Part shown: positions 17,941-27,203 of the stretch, piece by piece
How positions within the stretch are numbered: the stretch's first letter is position 1
How the letters are laid out: every line of letters starts with the position of its first letter
From: Desulfosporosinus sp.
GTDB taxonomy: Bacteria > Bacillota > Desulfitobacteriia > Desulfitobacteriales > Desulfitobacteriaceae
Direction of reading: 5' to 3'
NCBI GenBank assembly: GCA_003513495.1
Contig: DOPM01000060.1
Coordinates: 1-64,000, forward strand
DNA: 64,000 nucleotides
Notes under the pieces: generated by a model
The model's input: the letters and a program-made list of their open reading frames with translations, nothing else
What the model was told of the DNA's origin: nothing
Database searches by the model: none
Made by a program: the position numbers and the translations under genes

Positions 17941-19177
17941 GTCCTCTTATGAGGAAATCAGAGAACGGCTTTATGGACCACTTCGTTCAGTGTTTACTTG
18001 GGATCGATTGGATGGCATGGAATATGGTCTGGCGACAATTCATTATATTACTGAGGAATTTCGCAAGGAAATCGCTTTTGCTACAGAAGCCTTAGGTAAA
18101 ATTTTCGCGAGAACGGTCTACGCGGTACAAAACGCTGATGACGAACTATTGCTGACATTAGGGATACCCAAGGAAGCACTTTCAATGGCTCATGTCTTAA
18201 TTCGGCCGGAAATGGTGACTGTCATAGGTCGTTTTGATTTTGTTAACACCGTTGAAGGTTTAAAGTTACTTGAGTTTAACTCAGATACACCGACCAGTGT
18301 CGTAGAAGCATTTTTTGTAAATGCTAGAGCCTGTTCCTTTTTTGGTTCTGAAAGTCCAAATAAAGGCATGGAAGTACATATTGGTGAAGCATTCAAAACA
18401 ATTCTAGAAACTTACAAGGAGCTCGGTTATGCAACAGACTCCATCGTATTTAGTGCTTTGGGATGGCATGATGAGGATAGAGATACAGTAAACTATTTGT
18501 TGAAGCAATCCGGTCTGGCAGCAAAGTTCGCAGCCCTTGAAGATCTACGGATTTCACAGGATCGGTTATGTGCATTAATTAACGATCAGCTTTTACCCAT
18601 TGATGTCTGGTATCGTCTTCATGCCTTAGAGAAACTTGCTGCTGAGAGTGATGAACAAGATCAATACCCTACAGGTGCTCATGTTCTTGATCTGGTAGCC
18701 AGAGGAAAGCTAGCGATAATTAATCCACCCTCGGCATTTGTTGCCCAATCTAAAGCACTTCTTAGCCTTATCTGGAATCTTCATGAAGCTGGAGAGTTCT
18801 ACACCTCAAGTGAACATCTGTTAATTGAGAAGTATATGCTTCCAACATACATGGAAAATCAGTTTTTAGATAAGTCGCCTTATGTAACTAAGCCTATATT
18901 TGGTCGAGAAGGTGGTGCTGTCTGTTTGTTTGAAGCAAACGGAGTCATGGTGGAACGAGACAAAGATGATTCTTATTGGGATCAACCTATGATCTATCAG
19001 AAGCGAGTTGAGATGGAAAAAATCGAATGTAATACTGAAAATGGTCTTTATATTGGCAGGCTGCTTTGGGGATCCTTCTTGGTCGGGGGTAAAGCTTCGG
19101 CTATCAGTGCCCGTGTAGGGGAGAGAATTACAAGTAATCTTGCCTGTTATATACCAGTAGGAATAAAAGTTGAGTGA
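17930..19177 (+). CDS. Glutathionylspermidine synthase family ATP-grasp protein
   Basis: About 415 residues. The family resemblance (pre-ATP-grasp and ATP-grasp domains) is seen in ERLYGPLRSVFTWDRLDGMEYGLA near the N-terminus, LLEFNSDTPTSVVEA in the middle, and the C-terminal YVTKPIFGREGGAVCL. Members ligate an amine, such as spermidine, to a carboxylate at ATP cost. The GTG at 17930 is preferred, because GGGGGAGGTGG is seven bases upstream; ATG 17903 and GTG 17921 are alternatives. Gram-positive anaerobes usually lack glutathione, so the natural substrate is likely another acid. DUF350 follows, as in enterobacterial clusters. Confidence 0.8.
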   Translation: MLAESSYEEIRERLYGPLRSVFTWDRLDGMEYGLATIHYITEEFRKEIAFATEALGKIFARTVYAVQNADDELLLTLGIPKEALSMAHVLIRPEMVTVIGRFDFVNTVEGLKLLEFNSDTPTSVVEAFFVNARACSFFGSESPNKGMEVHIGEAFKTILETYKELGYATDSIVFSALGWHDEDRDTVNYLLKQSGLAAKFAALEDLRISQDRLCALINDQLLPIDVWYRLHALEKLAAESDEQDQYPTGAHVLDLVARGKLAIINPPSAFVAQSKALLSLIWNLHEAGEFYTSSEHLLIEKYMLPTYMENQFLDKSPYVTKPIFGREGGAVCLFEANGVMVERDKDDSYWDQPMIYQKRVEMEKIECNTENGLYIGRLLWGSFLVGGKASAISARVGERITSNLACYIPVGIKVE

Positions 19178-19190
19178 GGTGAATTAGTTC

Positions 19191-19616
19191 ATGTATTTAA
19201 TGAATTTTTTAATGTATTTAGGAGTTACAATTCCACTAATGATTTTTTCGTTGATGCTCTTTTTGTTTACCACACCTTATAAGGAGTTTAAAATCCTCGC
19301 TGATGGGGATGATCTAGACAATCCTCGCAAAGTCTCTTCTGCAAAAGCCGTGGCCTTCGATTTAGGCGGTAAAGTATTAGGAACAGCTATTTTGCTTTCT
19401 TCAGCTATTTACCACTCCATAGGTCTATGGGACATGATTATTTGGACATTGACAGGAACTATCTCCCTTATTATTGTTTATTGGCTCTTTGAGTTATTGA
19501 CACCTAGCCTTAGAATTCGTCACGAAATTCCGAATGGAAATGTTGCTGTAGGATTTTTCTCATTTTGTTTAAGTGTATCAACGGGGATTTTAATGGCCTC
19601 TTTGATTAGTTACTAA
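19191..19616 (+). CDS. DUF350 family membrane protein
   Basis: 141 residues with four hydrophobic helices. The pattern (KAVAFDLGGKVLGTAILLSSAIYHSIGLWDMIIW) fits DUF350 (YjfL) proteins. It starts 13 bases after the GspS-like gene and probably forms a unit with it. Function is unknown in the family. Confidence 0.75.
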   Translation: MYLMNFLMYLGVTIPLMIFSLMLFLFTTPYKEFKILADGDDLDNPRKVSSAKAVAFDLGGKVLGTAILLSSAIYHSIGLWDMIIWTLTGTISLIIVYWLFELLTPSLRIRHEIPNGNVAVGFFSFCLSVSTGILMASLISY

Positions 19617-19689
19617 CCGTTTAATTATCTCTATAGATTTTTTTGAGCTGCACAAGATTTGCTAAATTAATTACGGCTTTAGACCAGGG

Positions 19690-19726
19690 AGGCTTCCAAG
19701 CATCACCACGTGTGACTTGGAAGTCT
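19690..19726 (+). terminator. Terminator-like hairpin after the GspS/DUF350 unit
   Basis: AGGCTTCCAAG (19690-19700) pairs with 19716-19726 with one G-U, followed by a T-rich stretch. Confidence 0.6.
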
Positions 19727-19882
19727 TCATTTTACTACACAAATAACCTGTGGGTGGTTGTAATATGTGTCTCAGAGGGGTTAGAATAGTTTATAATTTG
19801 TTTATACACTGTTTAGGGAAAATCAAGACCACTAAGTTAGAATATATTTAGGAGCTTTTAAAACATTTAAGGAGTTGAAACG

Positions 19883-21136
19883 ATGAAATTAAAAAAGAAA
19901 ACAGCGTTACTGGCAAGTTTTACGATGGGGGCCTTGTTGTTAGCAACAACAGCCTTAGCGGATATTGCTAGTAAAAGTGGGTATGAGGAGCTTAAGGACG
20001 CAATTAAACTAACTGCAGAACGGGGCAGTGAGGCCTTTGACAGTTTTACCTTGGACTTTTCGATGGCTATGAAGGATAACGGCAAAACGTTGATGAGCGG
20101 GAACGAAACCAAGAAGTTTGATAGAAAGACGGGAGCTACTGAAAGCCTTTCATCCAATGTAAATCTGAACGGATATACGAACTCCTCCCAAACCTACTCT
20201 GACACGAAGACCATGATTCGAGTGTCTGAAAGTGATCCAACTTATTATGTGACAGAGTTTAGTAAGGAAAGAGAAATAGAATCCTTTAATAATCCTTTTA
20301 AGGAAGAAGAAGCGGCTGATGTAGAAAAAATCATTGATGCAATTGTTGGAAGTCTTAAAGATCATGTAGTCATTACAGAAAAAGATGATGGCAGCAAAGA
20401 AATTAACGGTTCTCTAACTGAGGTCCAAATCCCAGCTTTAGTTAATGCAGTAGCCTCTTTTCAATTGAAACAAGAGTTTAATGGTAATCATAACCAAAGT
20501 AATATGCCTAAGCTTGTCAAAGATGTCTTTGTCAAACAGGTCACTGGAACGGCTAAAGTGAATAAAGACGGCGTATTGGAGAGTATTCTAGGGATTGCGG
20601 TGCTATCAGGTAAGGATGAGCAAGGAGCAATTCATGAAATCTCAGTTGATGCTTTAATTACCGTGACAGACATAAACTCTACCACAGTCACAAAGCCGGA
20701 TCTTACGGGTAAGAAAGTAGTTCGTCACTTAGAAAGGGATTATTCTGGCTCTGAGATTTCTAATCCAGAGAAGTATCTTGGCAAATTTAAAAACGATATT
20801 CTTATTGAAAAGGATGGAAAGTTTGTCAAAATTGGTGAGCGGATAATTGATATCACTCATATCGATACTATAAAAGTAACGGGTCAATATCATGAGGAGT
20901 TTAAGCCAGGCTTTGAAGAATACGCTACCAATACGAGTGAGCTTAGCTTTAGTGCTGAATTTATAAAAGACCAAAGAGGGAATGCGAACTTCGAATATAC
21001 GACTAAATCCGGAGTTAAGGGACAAGGAAACATTTACTTTGATGATTACCAAGGAAAAATTAACTTCAATGGTATGAACACCTCATACGAGGGTGGATTA
21101 ATGTTTGATTCAACCTTTAGTCCTGATTTAGATTAA
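19883..21136 (+). CDS. Exported protein of unknown function
   Basis: 417 residues. A clear signal peptide (MKLKKKTALLASFTMGALLL, cleavage after TTALA) is followed by a long hydrophilic region without helices crossing the membrane. Sequences such as FTLDFSMAMKDNGKTLMSGNETKKFDRKTG suggest a beta-rich, LolA/LppX-like or stress-sensing extracytoplasmic fold; that is a guess. AAGGAG precedes the ATG. It is separated from the ABC exporter operon by a repeat and a terminator. Confidence 0.65.
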   Translation: MKLKKKTALLASFTMGALLLATTALADIASKSGYEELKDAIKLTAERGSEAFDSFTLDFSMAMKDNGKTLMSGNETKKFDRKTGATESLSSNVNLNGYTNSSQTYSDTKTMIRVSESDPTYYVTEFSKEREIESFNNPFKEEEAADVEKIIDAIVGSLKDHVVITEKDDGSKEINGSLTEVQIPALVNAVASFQLKQEFNGNHNQSNMPKLVKDVFVKQVTGTAKVNKDGVLESILGIAVLSGKDEQGAIHEISVDALITVTDINSTTVTKPDLTGKKVVRHLERDYSGSEISNPEKYLGKFKNDILIEKDGKFVKIGERIIDITHIDTIKVTGQYHEEFKPGFEEYATNTSELSFSAEFIKDQRGNANFEYTTKSGVKGQGNIYFDDYQGKINFNGMNTSYEGGLMFDSTFSPDLD

Positions 21137-21168
21137 AAGCATTGCTATGAAAGCAACTCAAGCGCTAT

Positions 21169-21226
21169 GTCATCCTGAAGGAAGGACGACTGAAGGATCT
21201 AGATCCTTCGCTACGCTCAGGATGAC
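21169..21226. repeat. Dispersed palindromic repeat, family 1, copy C
   Basis: Begins GTCATCCTGA and ends TCAGGATGAC; the centre holds an 18-base perfect palindrome GAAGGATCT/AGATCCTTC (21192-21209). It is the most symmetric of the three copies. Confidence 0.8.
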
Positions 21227-21267
21227 AGAATGCTGCAGGTAACGCATGGTAATTCTGAAACAATGCA

Positions 21268-21305
21268 GACTGCCGAGATTCTCTCGGCAGTCGCATTAGC
21301 TTTTT
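21268..21305 (+). terminator. Rho-independent terminator before the ABC operon
   Basis: Perfect 10-base stem GACTGCCGAG (21268-21277 with 21283-21292), then GCATTAGCTTTTT. Confidence 0.8.
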
Positions 21306-21323
21306 CACGATGGAGGTTGAGGT

Positions 21324-22064
21324 ATGGAGAAAGTAATTGAAATCAAGAACCTAACAAAATCCTATGGAAATGGGCGGGGAATTAGTGATATAAATCTGGA
21401 CATCTATAAAGGGGATATTTTCGGTTTTCTGGGACCAAATGGGGCAGGGAAAACGACTGCGATGAAAATTATGACTGGATTAGTCCGACCTGAACATGGG
21501 GATGTTAAGATCTTGGGCTACAGTGTTACGGAACAATACGAAAAGGCAATGGCCAAAGTAGGCTGTCTCATCGAAATTGCCGAGTCATATCATTATTTAA
21601 GCGCCTATGATAATTTAAAGCAATTGGCTCGTTACTATCCTGGAATTGATCATTCAAGAATTGAAGAGGTCTTAGAACTGACAGGAATGCTGAGATTTAA
21701 GCATGAAAAGCCCAAAAAGTTTTCCCTGGGAATGAAGCAGCGCTTAGGACTGGCAGCAGCTGTATTATCTCGACCTAAGGTCGTTATCCTTGATGAGCCA
21801 CTTAATGGGCTTGATGTCGAAGGGATGATTGATATTCGTAAAATGATCCAAAATTTAGCGGAAAAGGAAGAGACCACTTTTTTTATCTCAAGCCACTTGA
21901 TTCACGATGTTGAATTAACCTGTAATCGCATCGGTGTAATCTACAATGGAAAAATACTAAATGTAGAAAGTACCAGTACGATTCTCAAAAACTATGCTAC
22001 ACTTGAGAATTACTTTGTAAGTGAGGTAGAGAGAAATGGTCGTATTTCAAGCAGCGCTTCTTAA
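21324..22064 (+). CDS. ABC transporter ATP-binding protein
   Basis: 246 residues. Walker A GPNGAGKTT, signature FSLGMKQRLGL and Walker B VVILDEPLNGLD are present. It resembles BcrA-type ATPases of drug or lantibiotic exporters. It starts after GATGGAGGTTGAGGT and overlaps the permease gene by about 29 bases. With the following permease, sensor kinase and response regulator it makes a four-gene unit of the type that confers resistance to envelope-active compounds; substrate unknown. Confidence 0.92.
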   Translation: MEKVIEIKNLTKSYGNGRGISDINLDIYKGDIFGFLGPNGAGKTTAMKIMTGLVRPEHGDVKILGYSVTEQYEKAMAKVGCLIEIAESYHYLSAYDNLKQLARYYPGIDHSRIEEVLELTGMLRFKHEKPKKFSLGMKQRLGLAAAVLSRPKVVILDEPLNGLDVEGMIDIRKMIQNLAEKEETTFFISSHLIHDVELTCNRIGVIYNGKILNVESTSTILKNYATLENYFVSEVERNGRISSSAS

Positions 22065-22788
22065 TGAATTGGAGAAACTTTATAAAAAGAAAAAGGTTTT
22101 AGTAGGTATTTTGCTATCTCTTGCCGTCATTGTCATTGGTCAACTAGTGATCGTTGGTGTAAGAAGTGGATTCGGTCTTCGCGGCACAGGTAGTGTCGAG
22201 TTTCCGATGCTAGTACTATCGGTTGTCGTTAACACGATCCTGCCTCTTTTCACGGCCTTAGTCACGATTGATAGTTTTTCGGGGGAGTTCACCCAGAATA
22301 GTATGCGCATCACTCTCACGCGACCCGTCAGTCGATTTAAAGTCTATACAGCAAAAATTATGGCCATTGTTTTGTTTATCTTAGGTGCTCTTCTATTATT
22401 ACTAGTCTTTTCCCTGCTGGCAGGATTTATCTTTAATACGAATTCGGCGACCCTTGATTCCTTGGGCAGAACCGTGTTTTCCTATCTCGTAAGCCTGTTT
22501 CCGATGACGGTTTTGGCGCTAGCTATAGCTTTGTTAGCTAATATCTTACGGAGTGGAATAGCTGTCTTTTTTGTATCTATTTTAACATTCCTAGGATTAA
22601 CTGTGCTGAGTGTGCTTTTTTCTCAGTATTCAGGGTTATTCTTGACGACTCATCTTGACTGGTATAATCTATTTCTGGTAAATTCTTTTCCGCTGCTGAA
22701 AATATTACGCCAATTTTTGATCATGCTCGGGTATGGTATCATGTTCTTTACAGCGGGTTTTTACATCTTTGATAAGAAGGAATTTTAA
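22036..22788 (+). CDS. ABC-2 type permease subunit
   Basis: 250 residues with about six membrane helices. The segment DSFSGEFTQNSMRITLTRPVSRFKVYTAKI is typical of ABC-2 permeases paired with BcrA-type ATPases. Translation is probably coupled to the ATPase gene. It supplies the membrane path for the exporter. Confidence 0.88.
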   Translation: MVVFQAALLNELEKLYKKKKVLVGILLSLAVIVIGQLVIVGVRSGFGLRGTGSVEFPMLVLSVVVNTILPLFTALVTIDSFSGEFTQNSMRITLTRPVSRFKVYTAKIMAIVLFILGALLLLLVFSLLAGFIFNTNSATLDSLGRTVFSYLVSLFPMTVLALAIALLANILRSGIAVFFVSILTFLGLTVLSVLFSQYSGLFLTTHLDWYNLFLVNSFPLLKILRQFLIMLGYGIMFFTAGFYIFDKKEF

Positions 22789-22797
22789 GGTGATAAT

Positions 22798-24222
22798 ATG
22801 AAGCTCAAAACACGCTTAATATTAGCCAATGCTTCAACAGTGGTGATTCCAATGATCATTACTGTTCTAGTTGCATTGGCCGCTTTTTTTATATTTGGTA
22901 AATTATTTGCAAGCGAATTATCTTATGAGCATCAGCAAAAACAATCTATGATTAAGGTTGAGCTTATCAATGAGACTAGTAGTTGGAAACGAACACCTGA
23001 GCTTTTAGAAGATGAAAGCTATCAGAAATATCTCCTGGATCAGCTTGAGGAAATTCATGGTGAGCTAGCGCTGATCAAGGATGACGAGGTGACGTTTTCC
23101 TCTAGGAAGTTTTCGAAAATAGAAGTGGCTAAATGTTTGGCAGCAGGGAATATGACGGGGAGGAGAGAACCCGTTACTATAGATAACGTCTCTTTTACAG
23201 TCTTCGTGGTGGATCTCAAGTACAAAGAAGGTTCCCAAGGGAGTTTGTTGCTTCTTTTACCGGAAGAGCGGTGGGAAACCAGTATTACTAGTTTACTAAT
23301 ACTGGCCTGTATTACGTTCGTGGTTATGTTTGTCATAACGAACATCATAGTATCCTACCAATTTTCCCGAAGTATTATTAAGCCGTTACACACCGTACAA
23401 AGTGCTGCTGCGGAAATCACCAAAGGGAATCTTGATTATTCCATCGTAGAGGAAGGGGATCGAGAAATTCAAGAGTTGTGTCGTGATCTTGAACTCATGC
23501 GGATCAAACTAAAAGATTCAGTCCACACTCAATTGAAGTATGAGGATAATCGTAAACTGCTGGTTTCAAGTATTTCTCATGATCTTAAAACTCCCGTAAC
23601 CTCCATCAAAGGGTATGTAGAAGGGATTTTGGATGGGATCGCTAGTAACCCGGAGAAAATGGAACGATATTTGAAAACTATAGCTCTAAAGGCTCACCAA
23701 ATCGATCAAATGATTGACGATCTTTTGCTTTATGCTAAACTCGATTTAAACCAGATTCCTTTTGATTTCGAGAAAATTAACATAGAAGAGTATCTTATTA
23801 ATTGTATAGTAGAAAATGAACCAGAGTTAGAACAGGACCAAATCAAAATTATGTTCAATAATGAGTTGAAACAAAAGCGATATGTCTTATTAGATCGTGA
23901 ACGAATGAAGCGAGTCCTTATGAACATCTTAGATAATTCCCGTAAGTACATGAGCAAGGATCTGGGTGAGATTAGAATCTCTCTTAGAGAGACTGTTGCC
24001 AGTATTATCATTGAGCTTCGGGATAATGGTTCTGGAATCAACGAAGAAGACTTACCTCACATTTTTGATCGGTTCTATCGGGCTGATGCTGCTCGAAGTA
24101 AAGGCAGCGGTTTAGGGCTGGCCATTGCCAAGCAGATCATTGAAGGGCATAATGGAAGAGTATGGGCAGTCAGCCATGGAGAAGAAGGGACCAGTATCAT
24201 GATCTCGCTTAGAAAGTCATGA
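22798..24222 (+). CDS. Sensor histidine kinase
   Basis: 474 residues. Two membrane helices (about residues 15-38 and 160-188) flank an extracellular sensor of about 120 residues, then HAMP (about 190-240), HisKA with the phospho-accepting His in SSISHDLKTPVTSIKGY, and HATPase with N, G1 and G2 boxes (NILDNSRKYM, LRDNGSGI, GSGLGLAIAKQII). It would phosphorylate the adjacent regulator, probably to control the ABC exporter genes. Confidence 0.93.
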   Translation: MKLKTRLILANASTVVIPMIITVLVALAAFFIFGKLFASELSYEHQQKQSMIKVELINETSSWKRTPELLEDESYQKYLLDQLEEIHGELALIKDDEVTFSSRKFSKIEVAKCLAAGNMTGRREPVTIDNVSFTVFVVDLKYKEGSQGSLLLLLPEERWETSITSLLILACITFVVMFVITNIIVSYQFSRSIIKPLHTVQSAAAEITKGNLDYSIVEEGDREIQELCRDLELMRIKLKDSVHTQLKYEDNRKLLVSSISHDLKTPVTSIKGYVEGILDGIASNPEKMERYLKTIALKAHQIDQMIDDLLLYAKLDLNQIPFDFEKINIEEYLINCIVENEPELEQDQIKIMFNNELKQKRYVLLDRERMKRVLMNILDNSRKYMSKDLGEIRISLRETVASIIIELRDNGSGINEEDLPHIFDRFYRADAARSKGSGLGLAIAKQIIEGHNGRVWAVSHGEEGTSIMISLRKS

Positions 24223-24237
24223 TGTGGAGGGGTTAAA

Positions 24238-24939
24238 ATGAACAAGAGGATATTAATTATTGAAGATGATGCTAGTATTGCTGAGTTGCAAAAGGACTAT
24301 CTAGAAGTTGCCGGGTTTGATGTAAATGTCTATGCCAATGGACTGGATGGGTTAAGGGCCTTCGAGGAAAATGAGGTTGATCTACTCATTTTAGATGTTA
24401 TGCTGCCTGGCTTGGATGGTTTAGAAATTTTGCGTCGTTTAAAAGAGGATAAAGATGTACCGGTACTCTTAGTTTCCGCTAAAAAAGAAGAAATAGATAA
24501 GATTAAGGGATTGAGCTTAGGTGCCGATGATTACATAACCAAACCCTTTAGCCCAGGCGAATTGGTGGCGAGGGTTAAAGCCCATCTAGAGAATTATGAG
24601 AGGCTAAAACTTCGCTTCAGAGAAGGGACTAGGAAGTCAAATATATTGACAATTCGAGGACTTAAGATCGATAAGGATTCACGTAGAGTTTTTGTGCTCG
24701 GTAAGGAAGTTAGTCTGGCCCAGAAGGAATATGCCTTACTTTTGTATCTGGCGCAAAATCCAAATAGAGTATTCGGGCGTGAGGAGCTATTTGAGCGTGT
24801 TTGGGGCTTGGATGCTTTAGGAGACTCAGCAACAGTTACTGTTCATATTGCAAGAATACGCGAAAAGATTGAAAGTGACTTATCAAATCCTCAATATGTA
24901 GAAACAGTTTGGGGCGCAGGATATCGCTTTAGAGTATAG
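24238..24939 (+). CDS. OmpR-family response regulator
   Basis: 233 residues. The receiver domain has acidic pocket EDD, phospho-acceptor Asp in LLILDVMLPG, and Lys in ITKPFSPGELVAR. The C-terminal winged helix (YALLLYLAQNPNRVFGREEL...VTVHIARIREKI) binds DNA. It follows the kinase by 15 bases and ends in TAG. Confidence 0.94.
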   Translation: MNKRILIIEDDASIAELQKDYLEVAGFDVNVYANGLDGLRAFEENEVDLLILDVMLPGLDGLEILRRLKEDKDVPVLLVSAKKEEIDKIKGLSLGADDYITKPFSPGELVARVKAHLENYERLKLRFREGTRKSNILTIRGLKIDKDSRRVFVLGKEVSLAQKEYALLLYLAQNPNRVFGREELFERVWGLDALGDSATVTVHIARIREKIESDLSNPQYVETVWGAGYRFRV

Positions 24940-24957
24940 ATTTTTGGTTAATATTAC

Positions 24958-24994
24958 AAGCTCTCCTATTCCATGAGAGAAAGGAGAGCTTTTC
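24958..24994 (+). terminator. Rho-independent terminator after the two-component system
   Basis: AAGCTCTCCT (24958-24967) pairs with 24982-24991 and ends in TTTTC. Confidence 0.75.
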
Positions 24995-25020
24995 AAACTA
25001 TTTTAGGAGGTAATTTAAAC

Positions 25021-25671
25021 ATGGTTCAACTGTTGAAAACCCGTAAACGTATCGTCGAGAAAGGGATCGAAATAATCACCAAAAACCTTACAGTAGGGAC
25101 TTGGGGAAATATTAGTTCTCGAGTGCCAGGGGAGAATTATATAGCTATAACTCCTACAGGAATGAGTTACGATACCTTAGTGCCTGAAGATATCGTGGTC
25201 CTAGATATAGAAGGAACTATAATCAGTGGAACTCGTAAACCATCCATTGAAGTGCCTCTGCACCTCTCAATTTATAAAGCCCGGGAGGATGTGCAAGCAA
25301 TAATACATACCCATAGTGCTTATGCAAGCGCAATGGCTGTAGCAAGGAAAGAAATTCCTGGAGCGATTGAGGATTTAGTCCAGATTGTGGGTGGAAATGT
25401 TAGGGTTAATGAATATGCACTACCGGGAACTGAGCTACTTGGCCTAAATACCGTTAAAGCCTTGGAAGGGCGAAATGCAGTATTGTTAGCTAACCATGGC
25501 ATGCTGGGGGTCGGGCGTGATTTAGAGGAAGCACTAAAAGTCTGTCAAGTAGTCGAAAAATCAGCACAAATTATTCTCTTTGCCCAGCTTTTGGGTGGAG
25601 CTGTGGAATTATCTCAAGAGGATATTGACGGTATGAGAAATTTCTATCTTCAGGGATATGGTCAAAGATAA
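25021..25671 (+). CDS. Class II aldolase/adducin family protein
   Basis: 216 residues. GNISSRVPGENYIAITPTGMSY near the N-terminus, the metal-binding HTHS with a later LLANHGMLGVG, and the glutamate in SIEVPLHLSIYKA fit L-fuculose/L-ribulose phosphate aldolases and related enzymes. The ATG at 25021 is used because AGGAGG stands 5' of it; the frame is open further up, through a terminator. The S-adenosylhomocysteinase gene comes next. A role in salvage of nucleoside-derived sugars (5-deoxy-ribulose phosphate) is possible but unproven. Confidence 0.85.
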   Translation: MVQLLKTRKRIVEKGIEIITKNLTVGTWGNISSRVPGENYIAITPTGMSYDTLVPEDIVVLDIEGTIISGTRKPSIEVPLHLSIYKAREDVQAIIHTHSAYASAMAVARKEIPGAIEDLVQIVGGNVRVNEYALPGTELLGLNTVKALEGRNAVLLANHGMLGVGRDLEEALKVCQVVEKSAQIILFAQLLGGAVELSQEDIDGMRNFYLQGYGQR

Positions 25672-25684
25672 TCAATCCTTATTG

Positions 25685-25714
25685 TTGAAGGGAATCATTG
25701 TTTTAGAGTATAAT
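25685..25714 (+). promoter_or_regulatory. Probable sigma-A promoter of the S-adenosylhomocysteinase gene
   Basis: TTGAAG and TATAAT separated by 18 bases. It leaves a leader of about 180 bases that contains the repeated element at 25781-25859. Confidence 0.55.
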
Positions 25715-25780
25715 CAGGTAGGACAACACATACTTGGTTTATAGCATATAATAGTACTTAGTTAGATTTGATTCATAGTT

Positions 25781-25859
25781 ACCGAAGTCTCGATGTTTAA
25801 CTTTAGTTGAACAGTTCACTCAATCTTTAGACTCCCCACCACCGTAGTTTCGATGTTTA
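25781..25859 (+). repeat. Two direct repeats exactly 60 bases apart in the ahcY leader
   Basis: ACCGAAGTCTCGATGTTTA (25781-25799) and ACCGTAGTTTCGATGTTTA (25841-25859) differ at two of 19 positions. The 60-base spacing places them about six helical turns apart. A regulator-binding pair or a duplicated RNA motif is possible. Confidence 0.7.
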
Positions 25860-25900
25860 CCCCACTTTTGATGTAACTATAAGAAAGAAGGTATTTATAT

Positions 25901-27163
25901 ATGGATTTAAACTATACCATCCGAGATTTATCATTAGCCCCCGAAGGACAACGTAAAATTGATTGGGTCATTCCTCGTATGCAAGTCTTGAATAAGATAC
26001 GTAAGGAATTTGAGGAACAATTGCCTTTTGCAGGAAAGAAAGTCGTGATTTGTTTGCATTTAGAAGCAAAGACAGCCTATCTCGCTCAGGTGATTAAAGC
26101 TGGAGGTGCTGAGGTGACAGTTGTTGCCAGCAATCCTCTTTCGACTCAGGATGACGTTGTGGCTGCTCTTGTTGAAAGTGGGATTGGTGCACATGCTTGG
26201 TATAATGCCACGGACGAAGAGTATCACTCCCATCTTCAATTAGCTCTTGACACCGAGCCTGACTTTATTATCGATGATGGCGGGGACTTAGTCTCAACCA
26301 TTCACACAACTCGCCCAGAGCTTCTTAAAAATGTTAAAGGTGGAGCTGAGGAGACGACAACAGGGGTTTTACGCTTACATTCTATGGCCCGGGATGGAGT
26401 TCTTAAGTTTCCGATGGTTGCGGTTAATGACGCCCAATGCAAGTACTTGTTTGACAATCGGTATGGTACTGGGCAATCCGTATGGGATGGAATTATGCGA
26501 ACGACCAACTTGGTCGTTGCCGGTAAAACGGCGGTTGTCGCCGGGTATGGCTGGTGTGGTAAAGGTGTTGCTCTTCGTGCCAAGGGATTAGGAGCACGAG
26601 TGATTATTTGCGAGATTAATCCTATTAAAGCAAACGAGGCTTTGATGGATGGTTTTGAAGTTATGCCGATGGTTGAGGCAGCTAAGCACGGTGACTTCTT
26701 TATTACCGTGACCGGCAATACGAACATTATTAATAAAGAACACTTTGTCGTTATGAAATCCGGGGCTATTATGTGTAATGCCGGGCATTTCGACGTAGAG
26801 GTTAACGTAGCACAACTGAAGGAACTTTCCGTCTCCGAAAGGATGGCAAGGACGAATATAACTGAGTATACCCTCCCTAATGGACAACAATTATACGTCT
26901 TAGCTGAAGGACGTTTAGTCAACCTGGCCGCTGGAGATGGGCATCCTGCAGAGGTAATGGACATGACGTTTGCGTTGCAGGCGCTGTCTCTTGAATACGT
27001 GGCCTTAAATCATGAAATATTGTCCCCTCAGGTCTATCAAGTTAATACAGAAATTGATGAGAGAGTTGCAATGCTGAAACTTGAGTCTCTTGGTCTGTCA
27101 ATAGATAAGTTAACCAAGGAACAGGAAGTGTATCTGGCCTCTTGGAGTCCAGAAGAAGTCTAA
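25901..27163 (+). CDS. ahcY: S-adenosylhomocysteinase
   Basis: 420 residues. The substrate and NAD regions are clear: NDAQCKYLFDNRYGTGQSVWDGIMRTTN, then the Rossmann stretch GYGWCGKGVALRAKGLGARVIICEINP. The C-terminal LNLAAGDGHP-like stretch (VNLAAGDGHPAEVMD) is present. It splits S-adenosylhomocysteine, the product of methyl transfer, to adenosine and homocysteine. It starts ATG after AAGAAAGAAGG. It is probably transcribed alone and ended by the palindrome and terminator at 27204-27286. Confidence 0.95.
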   Translation: MDLNYTIRDLSLAPEGQRKIDWVIPRMQVLNKIRKEFEEQLPFAGKKVVICLHLEAKTAYLAQVIKAGGAEVTVVASNPLSTQDDVVAALVESGIGAHAWYNATDEEYHSHLQLALDTEPDFIIDDGGDLVSTIHTTRPELLKNVKGGAEETTTGVLRLHSMARDGVLKFPMVAVNDAQCKYLFDNRYGTGQSVWDGIMRTTNLVVAGKTAVVAGYGWCGKGVALRAKGLGARVIICEINPIKANEALMDGFEVMPMVEAAKHGDFFITVTGNTNIINKEHFVVMKSGAIMCNAGHFDVEVNVAQLKELSVSERMARTNITEYTLPNGQQLYVLAEGRLVNLAAGDGHPAEVMDMTFALQALSLEYVALNHEILSPQVYQVNTEIDERVAMLKLESLGLSIDKLTKEQEVYLASWSPEEV

Positions 27164-27203
27164 GCTATGTAGGCCTTGGTAAGTAAACTATTAAAAAAAC
27201 ACT

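Noticed and set aside
25715..25900. A SAM or SAH riboswitch before ahcY
   Set aside because: No conserved core of a known class could be matched; only the direct repeats are clear.
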